The notes under the pieces are model-generated. The model was not told where the DNA came from. It was given only the letters and a program-made list of their open reading frames with translations, and did not search any database. Positions 1 to 5,157 of a DNA stretch of 13,567 bases are shown here, piece by piece (position 1 is the stretch's first letter; every line of letters starts with the position of its first letter). The DNA is taken from the NCBI GenBank assembly GCA_959599635.1, contig CAUGJN010000033.1, positions 1 to 13,567 on the forward strand. The letters run 5' to 3'. A program made the position numbers and the translations under genes. Source of the stretch: an uncultured Collinsella sp. (GTDB lineage: Bacteria; Actinomycetota; Coriobacteriia; Coriobacteriales; Coriobacteriaceae).

Positions 1-113
1 TCGTGTTTATGGCCGACGGCCAGATCGTGGAAACCGGCACGCCCGACGAGTTCTTTGACCATCCCCAGACCAAGCGCGCCCAAGACTTCCTCAACTCCAT
101 CAAGGGCCACTAG
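1..113 (+). CDS. Polar amino-acid ABC transporter ATPase, C-terminal fragment
   Basis: The open frame enters from the left edge and ends with TAG at 111-113, giving 36 visible residues. They read VFMADGQIVETGTPDEFF and then DHPQTKRAQDFL. This is the usual C-terminal end of GlnQ/HisP-type ATPases: the D-loop-distal strand, then 'G.IVE.GTP.E.F..P...R...FL'. In that family the protein powers import of amino acids such as glutamine or glutamate at the cytoplasmic face of the membrane. Walker and signature motifs lie outside the window, so substrate and subfamily cannot be told. The next gene on the same strand encodes a PuuD-like gamma-glutamyl hydrolase, which would fit amino-acid or gamma-glutamyl compound use, but the 87-bp gap leaves co-transcription open. 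Confidence 0.8.
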   Translation, partial: VFMADGQIVETGTPDEFFDHPQTKRAQDFLNSIKGH

Positions 114-200
114 CCAGCCACCCCGTGGGACAAATCCATTGAAAGTGTTGTCCTACGTCTCTCATGCGCCCTGTCACCTTTAGATTCGAAAGCAACACCT

Positions 201-1010
201 ATGATCGGAACTCGCACTTCATCGTCCTACACCCCACATGTCGACGTCGCCCCCACCGACCGCCCACTCATCCTCGTCGCGCCGCGTTGGGAAGAGGCAA
301 AGCCGTTTTTAAGCGAGACGCTCTCCCCCAACGAGGAAATCGCAAGTGTCTTTGTCGATGCCATCCTTGCCGCCGGCGGCCTGCCGCTGCAGATGTCCAT
401 CACCGAGGACATTGAGGTCATCCGTCATTACGTCGATATCGCCGACGGCATCGCCATTCCCGGCGGCCCGGATGTCAACCCCAAACGTTGGGGCGATGAT
501 CGACCCTACGACCCCACCCTCTGCTGTGAGATCCGCGATAGCTTTGAGTTTAAGCTGGTCGGCGAGGTGCTCCGCGCCAAAAAGCCGCTCTTTACCACCT
601 GCCGCGGCACGCAGTTGCTCAATGTCGCCACTGGCGGCACTCTGTGCATGGACGTGCCGAGCCTGGGCGCTCGCGAGGGCCGCACACAGTGGCGCCATAC
701 CCACGTGCTCAACGATCCCGTGCACCCTGTCGAGGTCATGCCGGGCTCGCTGCTGGAACGCGCGCTTGGCGGCCACAGACTGATCCAGACCAACTCAGCA
801 CATCACTGCTGCGTCGATCGTCTGGGTAAAAGCACGCGCTTGGTCGCCAAGGCAACCGACGGTATTCCCGAGTGCATCGAGGTCGAAGGCCAACCATTCT
901 GTCTAGGCGTGCAATGGCATCCCGAGTACACGTGGAAGACGCTCGAAACCGACTTTAACCTGTGGAAGTCGTTTGTCGAGGCGGCGGCAAAGGTAAAGCA
1001 GGCCCGCTAG
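201..1010 (+). CDS. Gamma-glutamyl-gamma-aminobutyrate hydrolase-like protein (peptidase C26, PuuD family)
   Basis: A 269-residue cytoplasmic class I glutamine-amidotransferase-like hydrolase, about the normal length for the PuuD family (around 250 residues). The nucleophile elbow is FTTCRGTQLLNV, putting the catalytic Cys at about residue 134. The His-Glu pair is in GVQWHPEYTW (His 240, Glu 242). The GIAIPGGPDVNP stretch near residue 83 is the conserved loop of peptidase C26. In known members the enzyme cleaves gamma-glutamyl amide bonds, for example gamma-glutamyl-GABA in putrescine breakdown. No putrescine pathway partner is present here, so the true substrate is open; folate polyglutamates or other gamma-glutamyl amides are alternatives. 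The ATG at 201 has only a weak ribosome site, but the first 15-20 residues are variable in this family. A strong terminator follows at 1044. The amino-acid ABC ATPase fragment just upstream is on the same strand. Confidence 0.88.
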   Translation: MIGTRTSSSYTPHVDVAPTDRPLILVAPRWEEAKPFLSETLSPNEEIASVFVDAILAAGGLPLQMSITEDIEVIRHYVDIADGIAIPGGPDVNPKRWGDDRPYDPTLCCEIRDSFEFKLVGEVLRAKKPLFTTCRGTQLLNVATGGTLCMDVPSLGAREGRTQWRHTHVLNDPVHPVEVMPGSLLERALGGHRLIQTNSAHHCCVDRLGKSTRLVAKATDGIPECIEVEGQPFCLGVQWHPEYTWKTLETDFNLWKSFVEAAAKVKQAR

Positions 1011-1043
1011 CTCGCGAACCACTCAGGTTAAAGCCTCCTAAGC

Positions 1044-1089
1044 CGGGGGGGCGGACACCAGCTACGGTGCCCGCCCCCCTGTATTTGAT
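1044..1089 (+). terminator. Strong intrinsic terminator of the PuuD-like gene
   Basis: The arm at 1046-1059 (six G, CGG, ACACC) pairs with 1066-1079 with one A/C mismatch around a 6-nt loop. G1045/T1080 and C1044/G1081 can add two further pairs. The stem is about 15 pairs, very G+C-rich, and is followed by TATTTGATA. It lies 34 bp after the stop codon. It also separates this gene from the convergent permease gene, whose end is at 1120, but the minus-strand side has no T-run. Confidence 0.8.
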
Positions 1090-1111
1090 ATGCTCGGTAT
1101 GATTATCCCTC

Positions 1112-1148
1112 ACAAACAATCAGAGAAATCTCGACCGCAATCGGTCGA
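1112..1148 (-). terminator. Possible weak terminator at the 3' end of the permease gene
   Basis: On the minus strand TCGACCG (1148-1142) and CGGTCGA (1137-1131) form a perfect 7-bp stem with a 4-nt loop. They are followed by a T-rich but interrupted stretch, GATTTCTCTGATTGTTTG. The stem lies inside the last codons of the permease and the stop codon is within the tail. The tail is imperfect, so termination here is only a suggestion. Confidence 0.3.
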
Positions 1149-2745
1149 CAGTAAAGCAAATGATAAAAACGCTTGCTACGTTTATGAGGCAGTCAATTAA
1201 AATCGAGATGCATTGACCATTCCCCAACGGGGTCACGCCGCAAATCCACATGAGCATCGAGGCTGGAAGCGGAAGCATGGAATTGGCCCCGATCTGTATG
1301 TAGATCGCTACGACGTTGACAAGCAACAGCATGCCAATCGGACCGAAGCCGGACCCAAAATAGGAAACAACGATTACGCAAGAAACCACGTATGCAAGGC
1401 AGGCAGCGGCAGCAAGAACAAGTCGATAGCAAAATACATGCAGGTTGAAATACTGCTGAGCATCCGAAACGATTGCGCAGTTAAGACAGTACAAAACGAC
1501 ACTCGACAGGACAAACGCGCCCAAAAGGGCAAAAGAAGATAGCACCACTCGCGCAACGATAGCGCACACACGCTTCCCTCCCCGAGCCTCCGACAACCCC
1601 CACGGTTCCTCGACAAAGCCCGAACTGACAAAGCGCGGCACAATGCAAGCCGCGATGAACGGAAAGAACAATGCATGGGCCAACGGGGCTACGTTGAACA
1701 GCAGACCGCGAAAAACCTCTGCATTGCCAAATAGAAGGACATCCTCCGCCGATAGCCGAAGCGTCGGGTCTGGGAAAAAACCCAAGAAACTGTTCTCACG
1801 GAGGCTACAGAACCACATCGGGAAAGAATTAAGCTGCAATATCACCATGTACGCATAAATTACCAGGATTAAGGCGTACGCCCATTTGCTCACATGCTTC
1901 AATTCTGACTGGAGAAGTCTTTTAATCTGACGAGCCATTGAGCACAGCCCAGCGCGAAAGCTCAAGAGAGCGTAAATCAATACCGATAGACAGCTGGCTG
2001 CCACGCCATATCCCAGAAGCGTCAGCTGCCCCATATCGCTATACCCAAGGGCACATCCGACTCCAAGGTACGGCCCCGGAAGGAAGAAGATCCATCGCAA
2101 GGATGGTATAGGTGCCTGAAGGAAGGCTCCGTAGAGCGTCAAGCTCATGACAAATCCAACTATCACCACGGCCCCGCTCAATACAGCGCTGCCCGTTATC
2201 CGATAGATGGTCACCGTCTCCAGCGCAACCGATATCACCAATACGGCGTTGACTATCATTGCAGGCAAAAATACAGTTAGTATGTTGTGCGAGTAGTTAT
2301 GCCCTCCACGTATTATGGCTATTGCAAAAAGAAGAAGGCAAAGCGCGCTATACGCTGCGCCAATTATTAAAGCAGACGAAAATGCATGGGCTAGAGCCCC
2401 ATAAAAGCGGTTGAGACCTCTTGCCGAAGAAATTCGGTGCCCCTCTTTATAGCCATGCTCCTGTAAAAGCACCAAACAAACGATGAGTGGAACGAACAGG
2501 GATGTACCGGCAAAAGCGCTGCGCGCAAGGGACTCATCAGGCGCAGAAGGATCGATTGCATTCCAGAGGAAACCAATATCCTCCCCACAAACGCCATAGC
2601 CAAAGGCGAGCAACGTTGTTCCGTTTTTTAGAAAGATGCCGAAGAGAAGGCCGAACGCCAGCATAAGCGCAAGACCAAACTTCGCCGGAAATATCCTGTG
2701 CAAACGCATCATATCTGCCTTTATGGGATGGATCGCCCGCTTCAT
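1120..2745 (-). CDS. ABC transporter permease, apparently two fused ABC-2-like halves
   Basis: A 541-residue, very hydrophobic protein with about twelve membrane segments, near residues 23-39, 82-95, 120-145, 155-180, 185-208, 240-263, 288-304, 350-370, 393-420, 435-462, 467-485 and 515-532. The two halves have the same plan. Each has a first segment, an outside loop, a second segment, a cytoplasmic stretch with a matching motif (SSARGLNR near 106-113; LSEARGGKR near 384-392), then four more segments. This resembles the 'S..R' coupling region of ABC-2 permeases. The simplest reading is a tandem-fused dimer serving one ATPase gene. Its ATG overlaps the stop of the ATPase gene by 4 nt (ATGA, 2742-2745), so the two are translationally coupled. 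The substrate is not recognisable; peptide, antimicrobial or lipid export are possibilities. The gene is more A+T-rich than its neighbours. Confidence 0.8.
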   Translation of the reverse strand: MKRAIHPIKADMMRLHRIFPAKFGLALMLAFGLLFGIFLKNGTTLLAFGYGVCGEDIGFLWNAIDPSAPDESLARSAFAGTSLFVPLIVCLVLLQEHGYKEGHRISSARGLNRFYGALAHAFSSALIIGAAYSALCLLLFAIAIIRGGHNYSHNILTVFLPAMIVNAVLVISVALETVTIYRITGSAVLSGAVVIVGFVMSLTLYGAFLQAPIPSLRWIFFLPGPYLGVGCALGYSDMGQLTLLGYGVAASCLSVLIYALLSFRAGLCSMARQIKRLLQSELKHVSKWAYALILVIYAYMVILQLNSFPMWFCSLRENSFLGFFPDPTLRLSAEDVLLFGNAEVFRGLLFNVAPLAHALFFPFIAACIVPRFVSSGFVEEPWGLSEARGGKRVCAIVARVVLSSFALLGAFVLSSVVLYCLNCAIVSDAQQYFNLHVFCYRLVLAAAACLAYVVSCVIVVSYFGSGFGPIGMLLLVNVVAIYIQIGANSMLPLPASMLMWICGVTPLGNGQCISILIDCLINVASVFIICFTVDRLRSRFL

Positions 2746-3503
2746 AGCGAGACCGCCTTCATCAAGCGCCTGTAATACTCTTTTAGGGATGGCTCCTCAT
2801 CCCTTATGACATCCATCGATTCCTTTTTTAGCAGTTCACCGTCATGAAGAAACAGGCAGCTTGTTGCAACCGATGCCAGCTCATCCAAGTCGTGGCTAGA
2901 GATAAGCATGGTTTTGCCCTGCTCCCGATTCAATCGACCGATAAGGGCCCATATACTCTCGATGCCCAACGGATCCAATCCATTTGCCGGCTCATCGAAA
3001 ATGAGTACGTCGGTGCCGCCCAACAAAGCCGTAGCTATATCCAGTCGCCGTTTCATTCCCAGAGAAAAACTGCTCACGCTCTTTTTCTCATCGACGTCCA
3101 GCCCGACTAGGCCCAAGACACGAGGAACCTCACGTTTCTCATCGAGCCCCCATTCCGCACATCGGATCCGAAGATTCTCAGCCGCACTGAGGGATTGGTA
3201 TGCTCCGCAGGAATCTGGCACATAGCCGACACGCGTCCGCATCAGGCTCAGCTCTTTTTTCGACTTGCCTCCAAAGAGCTCCACGCTCCCCGACGATGGC
3301 TCACAGAGGCCCAATACGATTTTAATAAGCGTGCTTTTGCCCGCCCCGTTTGCACCAACAAGGGCGCAGAGCTCAGACTGATGTACCTCGAAGGAAACGT
3401 CATGCAAAACGCGGCGCCTCCCATAGCGCTTTGACACCCTTGATAGCCTTATCGTTGATACGTTCATTGGCCTCCCGTTCCGCTTGATAGCAAAACCGCT
3501 CAT
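2742..3503 (-). CDS. ABC transporter ATP-binding protein (CcmA/BcrA-type)
   Basis: A 253-residue cytoplasmic ATPase that pairs with the overlapping permease gene. Motifs in order: Walker A GANGAGKST (residues 50-58), signature FSLGMKRRL (146-154), Walker B VLIFDEP (166-172), D-loop GLDP (175-178), and H-loop SSHD with His 204. The Q-loop position reads GYVPD, with Asp 97 instead of Gln, as is common in drug/bacteriocin-type exporters of the BcrA group. The SLGMKRRL signature also fits that group. The start at 3503 has AAGAAGGA five bases upstream. An internal ATG at 3467 (residue 13) has GGGAGG only three bases away and would give 241 residues, closer to the usual N-terminus, so it is a real alternative. 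A promoter with consensus -35 lies at 3542-3570 and overlaps a 34-bp dyad, suggesting repression. The substrate is unknown. Confidence 0.9.
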   Translation of the reverse strand: MSGFAIKRNGRPMNVSTIRLSRVSKRYGRRRVLHDVSFEVHQSELCALVGANGAGKSTLIKIVLGLCEPSSGSVELFGGKSKKELSLMRTRVGYVPDSCGAYQSLSAAENLRIRCAEWGLDEKREVPRVLGLVGLDVDEKKSVSSFSLGMKRRLDIATALLGGTDVLIFDEPANGLDPLGIESIWALIGRLNREQGKTMLISSHDLDELASVATSCLFLHDGELLKKESMDVIRDEEPSLKEYYRRLMKAVSL

Positions 3504-3521
3504 ATCGTTCCTTCTTTACTT

Positions 3522-3555
3522 TATCGTTTCCCATAGTTGTTATTGTTTTTCGATA
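3522..3555. promoter_or_regulatory. 34-bp operator-like dyad upstream of the ABC operon
   Basis: TATCGTT at 3522-3528 faces CGATA at 3551-3555; with the next base on each side the ends are TTATCG and CGATAA. The dyad covers the proposed -10 box (3542-3547) and ends 18 bp before the ABC ATPase start codon. The same outer geometry (TATCG, 24 bp, CGATA) occurs upstream of the DUF2975 gene at 4567-4600. Another TATCGTT lies at 3503-3509. The role as operator is inferred. Confidence 0.45.
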
Positions 3556-3570
3556 ACTCATATTTGTCAA
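3542..3570 (-). promoter_or_regulatory. Sigma-70-type promoter of the ABC operon
   Basis: On the minus strand the -35 box is TTGACA (3570-3565, six of six). A 17-bp spacer is followed by AACAAT (3547-3542, four of six). It lies about 40 bp before the ATPase start at 3503 and downstream of the regulator's terminator, so the ABC genes can be transcribed separately from the regulator. Confidence 0.6.
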
Positions 3571-3574
3571 GATA

Positions 3575-3607
3575 ATCTAAAAGAAAGAACCCGTGTTAGA
3601 CACGGGT
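3575..3607 (-). terminator. Intrinsic terminator after the XRE/DUF2975 operon
   Basis: On the minus strand ACCCGTG (3607-3601) pairs perfectly with CACGGGT (3595-3589) around a 5-nt loop. It is followed by TCTTTCTTTTAGAT. It sits 41 bp after the regulator stop codon and separates the regulator operon from the ABC operon. Confidence 0.75.
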
Positions 3608-3647
3608 CCCTTCACGCTGATATTTCGTTTTAGTTGTTCGTCTTAAG

Positions 3648-3977
3648 CTACTCGTCGCTCAAATCGACAGCAAAGACTGATGTCGGAAGCGACGCCTCAT
3701 TGCCTCCGCCGTCCCGCATCTGCCTCACAACGTTTTTTGCACGCTCAACAATAAGCTCCTCAAGCTCTTTCTCACTCACGCGCTGAATAATATCTCCCGG
3801 TTGACAATCAAGCTCATCACAGATATCGAGGAGCGTCTTTAGGCGAATAGCTTTTATCTTTCCGTTTCTAAGCTTTGAAATATTAGCCGGAGTATGCCCC
3901 GTCGCCCGAATCAGATCAGCACTGGTCTTTCCGGTCTTAAGCAGCTGCGTCTCAAGCTCGATGATGAGATAGCTCAT
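3648..3977 (-). CDS. Small Cro/C1-type (XRE, YozG-like) transcriptional regulator
   Basis: A 109-residue protein whose first 67 residues form a Cro/C1-type helix-turn-helix. Helices lie around ELETQLLKTGKTSADLIRA, the recognition helix is in TPANISKLRNGK (29-40), and the family's typical LLDICDELDCQPGDII ends the domain. This pattern belongs to the YozG-like group, which is commonly found beside DUF2975 membrane proteins, as here. The tail (residues 68-109) is charged and then Gly/Ser-rich, longer than in minimal YozG proteins. The ATG at 3977 has AGGAGG four bases upstream, and the gene starts 8 bp after the DUF2975 stop, so the two form an operon. Likely targets are its own promoter region (dyad at 4567-4600) and perhaps the ABC operon (dyad at 3522-3555). 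This is inferred from shared motifs, not shown. Confidence 0.88.
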   Translation of the reverse strand: MSYLIIELETQLLKTGKTSADLIRATGHTPANISKLRNGKIKAIRLKTLLDICDELDCQPGDIIQRVSEKELEELIVERAKNVVRQMRDGGGNEASLPTSVFAVDLSDE

Positions 3978-3985
3978 GTTTCCTC

Positions 3986-4546
3986 CTACACAAGCTCGTC
4001 AGACTGCTCTTGGAGCAGCGAGGCATAACTCCAGATCGCCGAGATAAACAAACAGACAACTGCGCCGATAAACGACCCAGCATCAAAGGTAGCGCCTTGG
4101 CAAATCTCAATAACGAAGGAATGAGGCACGATGTAAAGCTCCAGTCCGCCAATGGTGAGATTGACCGATCCATAGGCACCAACAAGCGAAACCGCGGCGT
4201 TAACAGCAAAGGCAAGCGCGAGAACACGGATAAGCCGCACATGCGTCTTGGTAAAGGGCGAGACGCCTCGCGAGATGTTACGGCTGATCCCGCACAAAAC
4301 GACAAGCGAAATACCCACGACGAGTGCCAGGCACAGTCCGCTTGGGATAACGATGCATCCGCCATTGAGAAGCGTCACGACACCGAAAGAATCAACAGAA
4401 GCAACGTTTGCAACCGCATACCAGATCACGTAAACAACCAACGCGGCAAAAGCAACGAGCATCCCTGCAAAAACGGCTGCCATGCAAAAACCAAGCTTCC
4501 TGATATTTTCGCCCGCCTTGGCCATACGCTGAACGCTGTTGGACAT
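3986..4546 (-). CDS. DUF2975 family membrane protein
   Basis: A 186-residue protein with four predicted membrane segments (about residues 22-45, 58-85, 105-125 and 155-176). The family marks are GVSPFTKTHVRLIR before segment three and the C-terminal LLQEQSDELV, matching the conserved 'LQ.E.DE.V' end of DUF2975. The function of the family is not known. It typically sits next to a YozG-like regulator, as it does here, and may sense or transmit a membrane signal. The start chosen is ATG at 4546, with GAGGGTGAG four bases upstream and a normal family N-terminus. The frame is open further upstream to an ATG at 4708, but that extension would run through an intergenic hairpin and a dyad, is Cys-rich and is not family-like. 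The dyad at 4567-4600 lies 20 bp before the start codon. Confidence 0.85.
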   Translation of the reverse strand: MSNSVQRMAKAGENIRKLGFCMAAVFAGMLVAFAALVVYVIWYAVANVASVDSFGVVTLLNGGCIVIPSGLCLALVVGISLVVLCGISRNISRGVSPFTKTHVRLIRVLALAFAVNAAVSLVGAYGSVNLTIGGLELYIVPHSFVIEICQGATFDAGSFIGAVVCLFISAIWSYASLLQEQSDELV

Positions 4547-4566
4547 ACACTCACCCTCATCGACTC

Positions 4567-4600
4567 TATCGTTATTCGAACAGTTTATCGAACAACGATA
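4567..4600. promoter_or_regulatory. 34-bp dyad upstream of the DUF2975/XRE operon
   Basis: TATCGTTATTCGA (4567-4579) faces TCGAACAACGATA (4588-4600) across 8 bp. Twelve of the thirteen positions per arm are symmetric. It lies 20 bp upstream of the DUF2975 start codon and includes two exact TATCGTT half-sites in opposite orientation. No clear -35/-10 pair was found around it, so whether it is an operator or a 5'-leader hairpin is open. Autoregulation by the encoded regulator is the most natural inference. Confidence 0.55.
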
Positions 4601-4659
4601 TGGATTGCATGCGGGAAGCCCCGCCAGTGCGCATAGCCCATTTGCTAATCCGAAGGAGT

Positions 4660-4673
4660 GAGCGTGGATTATT
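4660..4673 (+). repeat. Partial copy of the arm of the 4689-4752 inverted repeat
   Basis: GAGCGTGGATTAT repeats the first 13 bases of the inverted-repeat arm (GAGCGTGGATAAT) with one change. It lies 16 bp to the left of the full element. It may be the remnant of an adjacent second element. Confidence 0.5.
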
Positions 4674-4688
4674 GGACACGTATCGAAC

Positions 4689-4752
4689 GAGCGTGGATAA
4701 TCTCCCACTTTGAGGCCACCATGGGGCCTAAAACGGGAGATTATCCACGCTC
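4689..4752. repeat. 64-bp intergenic inverted-repeat element
   Basis: Arms 4689-4706 (GAGCGTGGATAATCTCCC) and 4735-4752 are perfect 18-bp inverted copies. The 28-bp centre contains a second small dyad, AGGCC and GGCCT, around CCATGG, so the whole can fold into a long hairpin. It lies between the Hpt gene and the DUF2975 gene. Neither side has a T-run, so it is not a standard terminator. A separate perfect palindrome, AGCTCGCGAGCT, lies at 4764-4775, next to the Hpt stop codon. The architecture resembles REP/MITE-like elements, but copy number in the genome is unknown. Confidence 0.7.
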
Positions 4753-4776
4753 ATAGTCATCAAAGCTCGCGAGCTC

Positions 4777-5133
4777 TTACTCGGCCGCCTCGCGCAAGGC
4801 CGACATCGTTGCCGCATATTGCTGCTGCAGCGCGTGCATTCCCTCGCGAGCGCCGTCAACGGCATCGGCGCCGCGCAGCGCTTCGGTTACCACAACCGCC
4901 GGCTCGTACAGATTATCGAATCCCAGGTTCTGGCTCACGCCCTTGAGCGTGTGCGCTGCCATAAACGCACCTTCGGCGTCTCCTGCCGCCATGGCGGCCT
5001 CCAGCTTGTCCATGCTCTCGTCATCCAAAAACTTGAGGGCAAAGCGGGCAAGCATTTCCTCGCCCATCAGCCGAGCGCACGCGTCATCATAATTAGCGCC
5101 GATCTTCTCATACGCCTCACGCATGGAAATCAT
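4777..5133 (-). CDS. Stand-alone histidine phosphotransfer (Hpt) protein
   Basis: A 118-residue, mostly alpha-helical cytoplasmic protein with the Hpt signature AHTLKGVSQNLGF; the phosphorylatable His is residue 61. The length and acidic, Ala-rich helices fit a single Hpt domain. In phosphorelays such proteins pass phosphate between a hybrid kinase and a receiver domain. The gene directly upstream (24-bp gap) encodes a receiver/HD-GYP protein, the obvious partner, so the pair probably forms the end of a relay. No histidine kinase is in the window, so the input is missing. The ATG at 5133 has AAAGGAGT about nine bases upstream; a second ATG at residue 4 is possible. No good terminator follows, though a long hairpin element lies 25 bp downstream. 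Confidence 0.88.
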   Translation of the reverse strand: MISMREAYEKIGANYDDACARLMGEEMLARFALKFLDDESMDKLEAAMAAGDAEGAFMAAHTLKGVSQNLGFDNLYEPAVVVTEALRGADAVDGAREGMHALQQQYAATMSALREAAE

Positions 5134-5157
5134 GGATTAAAAACTCCTTTGGTCAAA

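Noticed and set aside
4600..4650. A sigma-70 promoter for the DUF2975/XRE operon
   Set aside because: TTGTTC and several TATCG/GATAAA-like boxes are present, but no pair has acceptable spacing and match, so none is called.
4547..4708. N-terminal extension of the DUF2975 protein to an ATG at 4708
   Set aside because: It would translate the 34-bp dyad and part of the inverted-repeat element; the ATG at 4546 has a good ribosome site and the family-like N-terminus.
4689..4752. The inverted repeat read as terminator of the Hpt gene
   Set aside because: There is no T-run on either side of the hairpin, and the arms are unusually long and perfect.
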